Positions 36,001 to 46,942 of a stretch of DNA of 64,000 bases are shown here, one piece after another. The notes under the pieces were generated by a model that was not told the origin of the DNA, made no database searches, and worked only from the letters and a program-made list of their open reading frames with translations. The stretch comes from Chlorobiota bacterium (GTDB lineage: Bacteria > Bacteroidota > Ignavibacteria > OLB7): assembly GCA_016788565.1 (NCBI GenBank), contig JAEUSP010000088.1, forward strand, positions 1 through 64,000, read 5' to 3'. Positions within the stretch are counted from its first letter, which is position 1, and each line of letters opens with the position of its first letter. The position numbers and the translations under genes are program-made.

Positions 36001-39000
36001 CGGTAGAAGATGACGGTCCCTTTCACGCTAACGGCGGGGCCAACTGTGGCATCAACATCAATGCGGTTCACGTCAACACGCTTGAAAACGAATTTCTGCG
36101 CGCCGGGTTCGGACCCCATCTCACCAATCACCGAAAGCGTTGTGGAGCCGCTGAAGGAGCCGTTGCCAAGTTTCAGCAAGTTCAGGTTCACCCGGAATTG
36201 CACCCCGATTTCCGGTTTCTCCTCGCCGGTGCTGATGGCCGTTACTCCATCAATGCTTAACGGGAAGCCGGCCAAGCCGCGCTGTTCCGGCGCGGGTTCC
36301 GGTTGCGGCGTGGAGGTTGCCGTTGCCGTTGGATCGGGAGCAACGCTGGTTCCGTTGCTTCCGCCAGCAACGGTGGTTCCGTTAATCAGCCAGGTGCCGC
36401 TGCTCAACACGTAGGGCTTCACCGATTGCACCTTGAAGTTCTGCACGGCAATATCCAGCGCAAATTTTGGCGGCTTGTTTGCTTCGGTTTCGCCGCTGCC
36501 ACCGCTCCCCTTGCCAAAGGCAATTCCCGCACTTAAATCCAACGTTGCAACCCACTTCAGTTGCTGCCCGCTTGCCGTGGAAGTTGGGCTGGTTGGCGTT
36601 GTTGTTCTGGGCGTTGTTGGGCTGGTTGGCGTTGTTGCGCCGGGCCGTGTGGTTGGCGTAACGGCTTTCTTTTCCAGCGTCACCGTCACGTTGTCCAACC
36701 GCGCCCGCGCAACCCAAAGGTTCATCGGGATAGCCTTAAGATTCGCAAGCGATAACGTGATTTTCGGGAGCCGCACTTTTGTGGCCGTTGCCCCGCCAAC
36801 CGGAGTTGTTGGAGTAGTGGTTCCCACCGGTGTGGTTGGCGTGGTGGGTGTGGTTGCCGCACCACCCGCTGGCCGGCTTGTGCTGACCGCAGGATACTCA
36901 ATGGTTGCTTTGTAGTTGATGGTTGTGTCGGCAATCGGCAGCTGGATTGCACCGGCAACCGAGAACGATTTGGGTGAGTTGCTCACCACTTCAAACCCTG
37001 CCGTGTCAATGCTGATTCCCCAACCGCCGGCACTCCCTTCGCTGATCGGCAGAAGGTTATGGGCCGCCGCGTTGCAGCTAATTCCGGTTTTATCAATCAT
37101 CAGATACTTCACCCCAATGGTGATCGCCTTGCTGAGGTCGCTCCGGTTGGTGAACGCATTCGGCAACCGCAACGATCCATTGGCCAGATAGAAGCCACGC
37201 CATGTTTTATCCATCGCCCCGGCATACCCTTCTGGGAAGATCATTCCGGGGGGATTTTCGGTGGTGGAGAAATCCAGAGCAATGCTCCCAATCTCCGCCT
37301 GAACATCGGGGGCGGTTGCTGGCGCAAAACGGTCAATGGAGCCAACCAACATCAGGTTGAACCCACCCACCGTCCGCGTCACCCGCTGCACCAAGCCCGG
37401 TGCTGGTTGCCCGGGTTGGGAAGCAACGCTGGTGGGGGTGGTTGGGGTTGTTGGAGCAGTTGGAGTTGTTGTTGTTGGCGCGCCCCGCCGCCACGTGAAC
37501 GCAAACCGTGCGGTGACAAGGCTGGACTCGTTGTCATCAACTTCCCCCGTGGCGGCGTTGATTGGCACAACCCACGCTCGTGGCAACTGCGCCTGCAATC
37601 CAACACGCACCGTCTGGATTCCTTTGCAATCCCAGGTGATGTAGGTTCCGCTATCCCCCGGCGTTGCTTGGCCCCCTTTCACCGTAAAGCTCCACGATTT
37701 TCCCGGCTCGGTGTAGCCAACATCCGAAGCCAGATAGAACTCCCGTTTCGCGCCGCTGAAGCCTGTTGGGGTGAAGCAAAGATTGCGCGCACCAAACCCA
37801 AGCCCACCGTTTGCGCCAAGCACTGGCAAGGGGATTTTCACCGCAGCAGCAAGCGCGGCTCCGGTTGGCTTAAAGGTCATGCTGGTGATGCCGAAGGTGA
37901 TTGCCGATGCCTCGGCAGCATCCCCCGATTCGCCGGTTTGCGTTGCCGCGTCAAGCCCAATCGGAAGCATCGCCCCTTCCTTCGATGCAAGGTTTTTAAT
38001 CAGGCGAATTGCTTGCGTTGCCGCGCTGTAAGCGGTGGCAATCCCGGTTTGGGTCCACTGGCTGGTCCCAACGGCATCCAACGCCTCGGCTGGCAGATTC
38101 ACGCTTGGCGCTTGCTTCCCTTTCACCTCGCCAAAGAAGACTTGGCGAGCGTTGTTCACCTTCAGCCCGGTAAACTCCACCGCAACGCTAATCCCCCCCA
38201 TGAACGGAATCCGAATTTTTCCTTCGCCGGTAAGATTTCCCGGGGTGGCATCGCTTAATGAGGTCAGTGACATGCCGAACTGCCCAACCCGAAGGCTATC
38301 ACCCACCACAAACGCCGCCGTTCCCAACGTTTTGTTGAGCGGCTCGGGAAGCTCGCAATTATCGGGGCAGTTGGCGTTGGCAAGCACCGCCGTGGTGTCG
38401 TAGCGGAACGTGCTGAGCGCGCTGGCAACCGTTGGCGCGGTGCAGCTTGCGCCGCTGGCAAGCAGTGGTTTCCCTGGCTTGCGCGTAATCACCGCTTGCC
38501 AGAAGTAGCTGCTATCCATTTTTGGAGTGAAGGTGGTTCCCTTCAGCGTCAGCAGTGATGTGAAGTCGCCGGTGGCGTAGGTGTTGGTGAAGTTGACTCG
38601 GGTCAGGGTTTGCGTAAAATCTGGAACGCGCCCGCTGGCCGATGCAGGGCTTTCGGCCACCCCAAGCGTGGAACGCCTGCGCCATATTTTCAGCTGGACG
38701 GACTCTATTCCGTTGCTGTCAATCGCCGGCGTTGCCTTCAGCGAAAAACCGACGGCCGGGGCGGTGAGTTTGCTGTCGAATTTTGGGGTTTCGGCAGTGA
38801 GGTAGGCGCACGTAGCGGAATCCACCGTTGGCAGCTGGCCGTTGATGCGGAAGGTCCCAACAATGGAGGTTGCGGTGTCGCGGTTGCAGGCCACAAGGTC
38901 GTTGCGGATGGTTGCCCCGTTGCCAGCGTAGTGCATGGTGAAACGCCAAGCGTAGGTGGCATTGGCTTCGCCAACAAAGCCTTGTGTGTTCAGGAATGCA

Positions 39001-42000
39001 AGGTCAATCGTGGCGGTGTCGGGGCGGGCTTTCACGCCGGCCGCTCCGGTGAAGCTGAATGCCGTGTCGGGGCTGGATGCAGTCCGCAAAGCAGGATTGC
39101 TCTTCTGCTGTTCGGTGGCCAGTTTCCAGAGTTCAATTTTGCCGCCGGTGACTTTGGCGGTGTTGATGGTTGGCTTAATCTGCACCGCAAATGCTGGCCG
39201 CAGCGATGCCGTCCAGTCGCCGCCGTTGATTGGCGATGATGGAGTGATTGTCATGCACTGCGCAATGGCAGCGGAGCCGGTTGTTACGGTGAAGTAGCGA
39301 ACCTCACTCCAAGCATAGGCCATCGTGTCGGAGGGAACCAAGCTGCGGAGCATCCGGCTGGTGTCGTTGTTGGCCAACCACTTCACCCGCCAGTAATATC
39401 CCCCCCGCTCCAATGGCATCGAGTCGGCGATGGTTTTATAGACTTGGCCAAGCGCGGTGGTTGCCGAAGCCACGTTCGTGAGCGGGATGTTCGCAATCAG
39501 TTTCCCAAACTTGGATTTGGCGATGGTGTAGTTTCCGGTAAACGGAGTTGGGGAAACTTCCAGCATCCAAATCTCGCGCACTTTGCCGATGCTGTCGCCA
39601 ATCATTCCACGGCTTTTTTCGGCAGCCCACACGGCTCCATCGTTCGGCACCACTTGCGCCGCCGTTGCCGCCTGCGCCGTCTGGAAGGTGAACTTCACAT
39701 CACCGCTCACCTGGGCGTTGGCTTCCGGGGTTTGCGGCAGCGGGCTGGTAAGCCCAACTTTCAGCTTCCCCCCCACCGGGTTCACCCATTTGGTTCCATC
39801 TTGGTGCCCCAGCGTCACCTGTGCCGACCACTCCAATGGTGTCCCAGCAGGCAACGACCACGGCGTAAGGGCCGACCCCGCTCCCAACAAGAATGGAGTG
39901 TAGCGGTTGTTGTTCGCTGGGCTGTTCAGCACGGCGGCTGTTGGCGCGCTGTTGTTTGCCGCAATGTACTCGCGGTCGTACAACGTTTCTTCAAAGGTGT
40001 AGCTGCGCACCCGATTCTCCAGCTCCCCCCCCGCTTTCATCACGCTCACTGTTGAGTTGAACGTCTTCATCACCGGGCACAAGGGTGAGTAGCGGACAAT
40101 GATCGGCACGTTGCGGTACGGGATAGGAACCACATCCGATTTTGGGAAGGTGATGGCAAGGATCGGCTTGGCGCAATCGGCTGCGTCCTCCTCCTTCTCA
40201 GCCGTGCCGTAGGTGAAGGAGCAAGCCTCGCTCCAGCCATCGTTTGGGAACTTGATGATCCCCCTGCTATCCACCGTTCGGACCCGCCACGCATAGCTTG
40301 TTCCCACCGTCAGCTTGGGGGATAATGGGCCGAACTGATAGCCGGTTACCGTGAGTCCGTTTGATTCCAGAAAGAGAGGTGTGCTGGCGGCCAAGATTGC
40401 CTCTTCGGGAGATTTCCCCCCCTCCATCGGTGTGGCAACAAAGTCATATCTCAACTGGGCATTCGCCCCTGCTGGAACCACCGCTGGTGTCCACTGAATC
40501 AGAAAACTTTGGGTTGGATTGTTGCTAACAACTTCGCCGCAAGGCCCCGCCGGGCGGGCAACATCCACCGTGCTGAACAGATCGCCATCGTAGATGAAAG
40601 AGCAGACTTCGCTTTGGCCGTTGCTGATAAAAGTCACCGCGCCGTTTGCGTCGTAGGTCCGCACGCGCCAAGCGTAGGTTGTGCCAACCTGAAGCGGTGG
40701 CTGCGCAATGCCGTACAGGAACGTTGTGGTTGCCAGCCCTTTGTGCTCAAAAAAGAATGGCGGTGCTGCCCCGGCAATCGCTTGCTCCGGCGTTTGTCCA
40801 GCGGCCACCGGAACCATCAACAGGTCATACCGAACTTGCGCCCCCGGTGCCGTTGGCGTGGACCATTGGAAGTTCACAACCTGCGGCTGCGTTGCGGTGA
40901 TTGTGCTTCCGCAAACGGGAAGAATTGGCGAAGCCCCCTGCACCGGAACATCATCGCCGTAGGTGAAGGAGCAAACCTCACTTTGGCCCCCATTGGTGAA
41001 AGCCGCCACACCCGCTGCATCGAAGGTTCGCACACGCCAAGCGTAGGTTGTGCCAACCAGAAGCTGGGGCTGCGCAACACCGTACAGGAAGGTTGGGGTC
41101 GTCAGATTTTTTTGCTCAAAAAAGAAAGGTGGCGTTGCCCCGGCAATCGCTTGCTCCGGCGTTTGCCCAGCGGCCACCGGAACCAACATCAGGTCGTACC
41201 GAACCTGCGCGCCGGAAGCCACGGCGGTGGTCCATTGCAGGTTCACATTCTGCGGCTGGGTGGGGATGATGCTGGTCCCGCAAATCGGCAGCGTTGGCGC
41301 AGCAGTAACCGCCACCGTCCCGTAGGTGAAGGAGCACACCTCACTTTGTCCATTGTTGATAAAAGTCACCGCGCCGTTTGCGTCGAACGTCCGCACACGC
41401 CAAGCGTAGGTTGTGCCAACCAGAAGCGGTGGCTGCGCAACGCCATACAACAGATTGGTGGCCGTCAGATTTTTTTGCTCGAAAAAGAATGGCGGCGTTG
41501 CCCCGGCAATCGCCTGCTCGGGCGTTTGTCCGTTTGGCACCGGAACCACCAACAAATCGTACCGAACCAACGCGCCGGGCGCGGTTGGCGCAATCCATTG
41601 GAAGCTCACGTTTTGCGGCTGCGTTGGGGTGATGGTTCCCCCACACACCGGGGCCAGCGGCGAAGCCCCTTCCACCGGAGCGTTGTCGCCGTAGGTGAAG
41701 GAGCAGACCTCACTTTGTCCATCGTTGCTGAAGGTCAGTGTGCCGGAAGCGTCGAACGTCCTGATTCGCCAGGCGTAGGTTGTTCCGATGCTCAATGTGG
41801 GCTGGGCAACGCCATACTGGAAGCTGTTCGCCGTCAGATTTTTCTGCTCAAAAAAGAATGGTGGCGTTGCCCCGGCAATCGCTTGCTCCGGCGTTTGCCC
41901 AGCGGCCACCGGAACCAACATCAGGTCATATCGAATCTGCCCGCCCGGGGTTGTTGGTGTGGACCATTGCAAGCTCACATTCTGCGGTTGCGTTGGTGTG

Positions 42001-43289
42001 ACGGTTCCGCCGCAAACCGGAACAAGCGGCCGCCCCCCTTCGGCCAAATTGCCGTAGATGAAGGAGCAGACCTCACTTTGTCCATTGTTGATGAGGGTTG
42101 CAATGCCCGCAGCATCCGATGTCCGAATCCGCCAGGCGTAGGTGGTCCCAACTTGCAGCGGGGGTTGGGCAATGCCGTACTGAAAATTTGAGGCTGTCAG
42201 ATTTTTCTGCTCAAAAAAGAATGGTGGCGTTGCCCCGGCAATCGCTTGCTCCGGCGTTTGCCCAGCGGCCACCGGAACCACCAACACATCATACCGAAAT
42301 TGCGCGCCGGGGGCCGTTGGTGTGGACCATTGGAAGCCCACATTCTGCGGTTGCGCTGGCACAACGGTGCTGCCACAAACCGGAGCCAACGGAGCCGCCC
42401 CCTCCACCGGCGTGTTATCGCCGTAGGTGAACGAACAGACCTCACTTTGCCCGCCGTTGCTGAAGGTCACGGCACCGGCAGCGTCGAACGTCCTGATCCG
42501 CCAAGCATAGGTTGTCCCGACCTGAAGCGCGGGCTGCGCAATGCCATACAGGAAGCTGTTCGTTGTCAGATTTTTCTGCTCAAAAAAGAATGGTGGCGTT
42601 GCCCCGGCAATCGCTTGCTCCGGCGTTTGCCCGTTCGGCACCGGAACCAGCATCAGGTCATATCGGGGTTGCGCGCCGGGGGCGGTTGGTGCAATCCATT
42701 GCAGGTTCACACTCTGCGGCTGCGATGGAGTAATCGTTGTCCCGCAGGCGGGAAGGTTTGGGATGGCAGGGGCTGGAAACACAATCGTAAAGCTGGCGCA
42801 GCTTGTCCCCCCCTGGGGCGATAACGGGAAGCCATCGGAAGCCTCGATCGCATCCACACACAGGGTGTAGGCTCCTTCTGGCAGGCGGCCGGTGCTGGTT
42901 ACTTGCGCCGCAGCACTGCCGTTGATATTGGAGTTATTCAGGTTGAACACACCAATATCAACAGCGTTTTTGGTAACGGTCGCGCCCGGGGCAAGCTCGA
43001 ATATCGCCGAGGAGAAATCTGGTTTTGTTGTTAGCTCAACTGCACCATCGGCACTGGTAAGCCTGGCTTGTAGGCGCACAATGTAGGTAAGCCCGTTGGG
43101 GTCGTTGTGGGTTATCCGTATCTGGGCACGGCTTGGGTTTGCCTCCCAAACAGAAAGCGCGGGATCGAACGGCGGGGCCAGAATGGTCATCACCGAAACG
43201 TTCGTGGGCTGCGCGTGCGCAACGTCCGGCAGCGCAAAGCCAATGGCAAACGCTACCGCCAAAACAATCCATTGAAATCCTTTGCTCAT
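33057..43289 (-). CDS. Giant secreted TANFOR-like protein with seven tandem Ig-like repeats
   Basis: A 3410-residue protein. Signal peptide MSKGFQWIVLAVAFAIGFAL..VAHA, then an N-terminal domain (about 28-160) with LPEGAYTLCVDAIEASDG, resembling the TANFOR domain of Bacteroidota surface proteins. Seven ~118-residue repeats follow (about 165-1030), each with CG..I.PTQPQNV..QW, GQTPEQAIAGATPPFFFEQ and VGTTYAWRIRT; the seventh is diverged. Further beta domains, three Pro/Thr-rich linkers (near residues 1950, 2150 and 2210) and a long C-terminal section complete it. No type IX sorting domain is recognised at the end, which closes in WERVVSVPEVSQGSP. The last ~500 codons are AT-richer. The gene lies 54 bp after the beta-barrel gene and both are probably cotranscribed. 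Role unknown. Confidence 0.9.
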   Translation of the reverse strand: MSKGFQWIVLAVAFAIGFALPDVAHAQPTNVSVMTILAPPFDPALSVWEANPSRAQIRITHNDPNGLTYIVRLQARLTSADGAVELTTKPDFSSAIFELAPGATVTKNAVDIGVFNLNNSNINGSAAAQVTSTGRLPEGAYTLCVDAIEASDGFPLSPQGGTSCASFTIVFPAPAIPNLPACGTTITPSQPQSVNLQWIAPTAPGAQPRYDLMLVPVPNGQTPEQAIAGATPPFFFEQKNLTTNSFLYGIAQPALQVGTTYAWRIRTFDAAGAVTFSNGGQSEVCSFTYGDNTPVEGAAPLAPVCGSTVVPAQPQNVGFQWSTPTAPGAQFRYDVLVVPVAAGQTPEQAIAGATPPFFFEQKNLTASNFQYGIAQPPLQVGTTYAWRIRTSDAAGIATLINNGQSEVCSFIYGNLAEGGRPLVPVCGGTVTPTQPQNVSLQWSTPTTPGGQIRYDLMLVPVAAGQTPEQAIAGATPPFFFEQKNLTANSFQYGVAQPTLSIGTTYAWRIRTFDASGTLTFSNDGQSEVCSFTYGDNAPVEGASPLAPVCGGTITPTQPQNVSFQWIAPTAPGALVRYDLLVVPVPNGQTPEQAIAGATPPFFFEQKNLTATNLLYGVAQPPLLVGTTYAWRVRTFDANGAVTFINNGQSEVCSFTYGTVAVTAAPTLPICGTSIIPTQPQNVNLQWTTAVASGAQVRYDLMLVPVAAGQTPEQAIAGATPPFFFEQKNLTTPTFLYGVAQPQLLVGTTYAWRVRTFDAAGVAAFTNGGQSEVCSFTYGDDVPVQGASPILPVCGSTITATQPQVVNFQWSTPTAPGAQVRYDLLMVPVAAGQTPEQAIAGAAPPFFFEHKGLATTTFLYGIAQPPLQVGTTYAWRVRTYDANGAVTFISNGQSEVCSFIYDGDLFSTVDVARPAGPCGEVVSNNPTQSFLIQWTPAVVPAGANAQLRYDFVATPMEGGKSPEEAILAASTPLFLESNGLTVTGYQFGPLSPKLTVGTSYAWRVRTVDSRGIIKFPNDGWSEACSFTYGTAEKEEDAADCAKPILAITFPKSDVVPIPYRNVPIIVRYSPLCPVMKTFNSTVSVMKAGGELENRVRSYTFEETLYDREYIAANNSAPTAAVLNSPANNNRYTPFLLGAGSALTPWSLPAGTPLEWSAQVTLGHQDGTKWVNPVGGKLKVGLTSPLPQTPEANAQVSGDVKFTFQTAQAATAAQVVPNDGAVWAAEKSRGMIGDSIGKVREIWMLEVSPTPFTGNYTIAKSKFGKLIANIPLTNVASATTALGQVYKTIADSMPLERGGYYWRVKWLANNDTSRMLRSLVPSDTMAYAWSEVRYFTVTTGSAAIAQCMTITPSSPINGGDWTASLRPAFAVQIKPTINTAKVTGGKIELWKLATEQQKSNPALRTASSPDTAFSFTGAAGVKARPDTATIDLAFLNTQGFVGEANATYAWRFTMHYAGNGATIRNDLVACNRDTATSIVGTFRINGQLPTVDSATCAYLTAETPKFDSKLTAPAVGFSLKATPAIDSNGIESVQLKIWRRRSTLGVAESPASASGRVPDFTQTLTRVNFTNTYATGDFTSLLTLKGTTFTPKMDSSYFWQAVITRKPGKPLLASGASCTAPTVASALSTFRYDTTAVLANANCPDNCELPEPLNKTLGTAAFVVGDSLRVGQFGMSLTSLSDATPGNLTGEGKIRIPFMGGISVAVEFTGLKVNNARQVFFGEVKGKQAPSVNLPAEALDAVGTSQWTQTGIATAYSAATQAIRLIKNLASKEGAMLPIGLDAATQTGESGDAAEASAITFGITSMTFKPTGAALAAAVKIPLPVLGANGGLGFGARNLCFTPTGFSGAKREFYLASDVGYTEPGKSWSFTVKGGQATPGDSGTYITWDCKGIQTVRVGLQAQLPRAWVVPINAATGEVDDNESSLVTARFAFTWRRGAPTTTTPTAPTTPTTPTSVASQPGQPAPGLVQRVTRTVGGFNLMLVGSIDRFAPATAPDVQAEIGSIALDFSTTENPPGMIFPEGYAGAMDKTWRGFYLANGSLRLPNAFTNRSDLSKAITIGVKYLMIDKTGISCNAAAHNLLPISEGSAGGWGISIDTAGFEVVSNSPKSFSVAGAIQLPIADTTINYKATIEYPAVSTSRPAGGAATTPTTPTTPVGTTTPTTPVGGATATKVRLPKITLSLANLKAIPMNLWVARARLDNVTVTLEKKAVTPTTRPGATTPTSPTTPRTTTPTSPTSTASGQQLKWVATLDLSAGIAFGKGSGGSGETEANKPPKFALDIAVQNFKVQSVKPYVLSSGTWLINGTTVAGGSNGTSVAPDPTATATSTPQPEPAPEQRGLAGFPLSIDGVTAISTGEEKPEIGVQFRVNLNLLKLGNGSFSGSTTLSVIGEMGSEPGAQKFVFKRVDVNRIDVDATVGPAVSVKGTVIFYRNDSKYGTGFYGKVVANILEKIQVDVVAQFGAVEPKGSSKFRYGLIDFAAKFTPGIPLGVGAIQTGLSFYGGGGGLWFNMARDTTVPGPKLPLESSSDPSKAKVGESLSGYMYQPDQNIMFGVRLMLTLGATRPEAFNGDIALEVEITKDWGLGRISLKGDGYGMTSKFPNRSDAKLTMKIDLTFTPPTETFDGTFDADLKQAPVVEASAKIRLHVSPKKWYVKFGTPDTTNANPGPMNVTLMNFANVQGYFMFGKDIPAMPDIPQAIYAGLDKNGITYKSGRDNMRITSGDGLAFGVKATFETGRKEFLIFYGDISAVAGFDASVMNYGPTVNCGGNSPIGINGWYGNFQIYAGLNADIGISVKLFFKRLSVSIFKAEAYAVLEAGAPNPAWAKGAVAGQYSVLSGMIKGSFKFEFSVGEPCAPMRDELADLKMISDITPRTGEKDVSVMANPRAAFNIALNTEMELGNGTTKDRYRMVLDYIKLEQKSGSGYVPVKATQKIAGDGITAELIPESLMESKTEHRVMVRVKMVQLVNGQWKDAQYDGKQMVEDTTITFTSGDRPTTIPQENVAYTTPETDQRFFIEDWECKTSAKTFAYARIRLEQNQTYLFDPIEHKKTAPGAITVISADLYEVMPNGQRTLVLGGGYIASYDAHERSVNLTGTPRALKPSTRYQIELIRADAYGGKTGTVNESINKATQSKESDTITRRSLSGTTTRKYVQKMVLASFSFGTSRYENYQAKLKDCKLEVVEETPYRTELKITSTEGFDLYEIGADNYEYFTGNKRYKSKPILEIQPDLNLIKQSYWWKHQVQGALEGGEYAGTISQDARDIFNRRRHIALDSGGLTNNGKSVIFSFDYAYDYLYQMKANVDEFGRRILHPDPNVGWNYNYWRDHRAGPRPYDYHWKSGSDHFIPFYYGRSNGDNIYTVQEVTYGIRIWQRCSGLMAQFPWERVVSVPEVSQGSPAAGDAPFHLRIWHPR

Positions 43290-43343
43290 CAGGCTTGAAT
43301 GGTTGGGATTATCCAGGTTGTGCATCATCTGTTCGGGTAGGAA

Positions 43344-45026
43344 TTACCAGTTAAAACTGCGTGAGTAGGCGAAGGTTGCTTGCAGTTCGCTAAACGCTGG
43401 CTGCTGGCCGCTGGCTTGCACTTGGGTTGCATATCCGGTTAGCGAGAAATTATCGGCATCGGTAAGCCGATAGCTCACGCTGAAATTTTCGTTCAACACG
43501 GTGGCCTTGCTTTCGCTAAGCCCGGTGGTGTTGCTTTGGGAGAAGGTGACGGTGGTGTTCAGCGATAAAGCATTCTTCAACAAGGCTATTCCACCGTTCA
43601 GGCTTACCCCAAACGTCTGGTTGCTTCCGCTGGAGAAATCAGCCTTCGACCCACTGAGCGACAAACCGCAAGTGAGCGCGCTGGGGACGAACGCCACGGT
43701 GTAGCCAAGCGTTCCGGTCAGCGAACTGTTCTCGGAAAATTGGCTGGTGAAGGCGTTCAGGTCGGTGTAATCTTGGTAGCTGGCCATTGCCGTAATGGAG
43801 TGGGTGCGGGTGGTGTCTTCCTGGATAGTGAACCGTGGCGAGACCGTGGCCGAACGGGTGACGTTCCGCACGGCAATCGTGTCGTTCAGCGCCTTCTGCC
43901 CTGCGGCTTGGTTGGTGGAGTAGTTGGTGTAGCTCAGGTTGATGCCGAAGGCTTGCGACGGTGCCCAATCAAGATTCCCCGAGCCGATCAGCCGGTTTGT
44001 TCTGGTGGCCTTTTGGTTCTCAAGGTTATCCCGCTGCAACCCGATCGAGCCGCTCAGATTTATGGTTCCTAACCGCAATCGGGGGGCAACGGTGTAGTTC
44101 TCAACGTCGGTGTTGAAGTAGTAGGTCCCGAACGAGGCGAAGCCGGGGTCTATCCGTTCGTAGTTCAGCCGCACCCCCCAGCTGGAGAAATTCGCGTTCA
44201 GCCCGGCGCGCGTTGCGGCGGTGGAGCGTGTGGAGGTTTTCAGCGGCTGCAACCCGCGCAGCAATGCCGGGACACTGCTTGCTTCCGGGGCAATATCGGG
44301 CGAGCGGAGATTGGCCGTCACCACGCTCATGGCACCTTCGGCGGTGAACGTCAGGATGCCCGGAACAATCGGCGCGCCAAGCTCCATTGCCACCACCGAA
44401 TTTTGCTGCGGCTTGATGATGGATTCCCCGCTCAGTTTTTTCAGGCTGGTGCTGTCGTCCTTGGCTTGCAGGAAATTCAGCATCACCTTCCAGGGGCCGT
44501 TGCTGTATCCGGCTTGGGCGGCATAGCCCATCCGCTGGTAAGCTGGTTGGACGTATTGTTGCCCGCTGTCCGGTTCCACCGCACGCTGAAGCCGTCCGTA
44601 CATTGCGGCCACCTTAAAGTTCTCCGGTGCAAGCTCGAATCCACCTCCCAAAAACTGCATTCCAGCCAACGTATATCGGGAAAACTGAAGCGAGCGATAG
44701 CCAGCATGAACCGTCACCCACTGGTATTTTGGGGAGATCCCAACAATGTTGAAGGCCTGGCGGAAACTCCGCTCCCGCTCCGAAACAACAAAGCTGAGGG
44801 GAATAGCAACGCTTTTAATGGTGGGGGTTAGCGACCCACTCAGCAGCCAAGTAAACGGTGTCTGCCGGTCGGGGATACCGCTGGCGTTGTAGGCCGACAT
44901 GCTTGCGCTGATGCTTCCGCTAAGTGTGAAGACCGGCGCGCTTGCAACCGCTTCCACATCTTGGGCAACAACAGCACCGAACCCGCCAAGAAAGAACCAG
45001 AGAGCCAACCACAGAGAGATTCTCAT
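43344..45026 (-). CDS. Outer-membrane beta-barrel protein, partner of the giant protein
   Basis: A 560-residue protein with a signal peptide (MRISLWLALWFFLGGFGAVVAQ) and, through the rest, alternating strand patterns with aromatic belts such as YQWVTVHAGYRSLQFSRYTLAG and GINLSYTNYSTNQ. The end SYRLTDADNFSLTGYATQVQ to YSRSFNW has the C-terminal aromatic typical of outer-membrane barrels. No recognised porin or transporter family is evident. It precedes the giant secreted gene by about 54 bp, an arrangement that suggests they act together at the cell surface, but nothing here proves it. Confidence 0.8.
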   Translation of the reverse strand: MRISLWLALWFFLGGFGAVVAQDVEAVASAPVFTLSGSISASMSAYNASGIPDRQTPFTWLLSGSLTPTIKSVAIPLSFVVSERERSFRQAFNIVGISPKYQWVTVHAGYRSLQFSRYTLAGMQFLGGGFELAPENFKVAAMYGRLQRAVEPDSGQQYVQPAYQRMGYAAQAGYSNGPWKVMLNFLQAKDDSTSLKKLSGESIIKPQQNSVVAMELGAPIVPGILTFTAEGAMSVVTANLRSPDIAPEASSVPALLRGLQPLKTSTRSTAATRAGLNANFSSWGVRLNYERIDPGFASFGTYYFNTDVENYTVAPRLRLGTINLSGSIGLQRDNLENQKATRTNRLIGSGNLDWAPSQAFGINLSYTNYSTNQAAGQKALNDTIAVRNVTRSATVSPRFTIQEDTTRTHSITAMASYQDYTDLNAFTSQFSENSSLTGTLGYTVAFVPSALTCGLSLSGSKADFSSGSNQTFGVSLNGGIALLKNALSLNTTVTFSQSNTTGLSESKATVLNENFSVSYRLTDADNFSLTGYATQVQASGQQPAFSELQATFAYSRSFNW

Positions 45027-46744
<1,718 letters not shown>

Positions 46745-46762
46745 TTTTAAGGCTCCTTCCGC

Positions 46763-46794
46763 CGTCATCGCCCCGACGGGTTGGGGCGATGACG
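46763..46794 (+). terminator. Hairpin after eno, possible terminator
   Basis: A perfect 12-bp stem (CGTCATCGCCCC / GGGGCGATGACG) with an 8-nt loop but no T-tract. Its ends resemble the CGTCATCGCG palindrome family, so it may be a repeat remnant rather than a dedicated terminator. Confidence 0.45.
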
Positions 46795-46807
46795 ACACCT
46801 TATTGTT

Positions 46808-46917
46808 CGGTGGCTCCCCTCATACTTCGACGGGGCTCAGCATGAGCCGAGGACGGCGTTCGGCGGAAACTCCAAGATTTTTCATTCGACACTCGGCACT
46901 CGACATTCGACATTCCA
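46808..46917. repeat. CTCCGCTCAT palindrome, copy 4, plus heptamer array
   Basis: CGGTGGCTCCCCTCAT..CATGAGCCGAGGACGG (46808-46866) is followed by AAACTCCAAGATTTTT and then about five CGACACT/CGGCACT/CGACATT heptamers to 46917, ending CCAACA. This is the same composite order as at 32882-32988 in reverse. It forms most of the leader of the phosphohexomutase gene. Confidence 0.85.
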
Positions 46918-46942
46918 ACATTTTCCACAATCCACGAAGTTC

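Noticed and set aside
40509-42191. 560-codon open frame antisense to the giant protein
   Set aside because: It runs through the tandem repeats of the real gene and mirrors their GC-rich codon pattern; its product has no recognisable domain and is rich in Arg, Gly and His.
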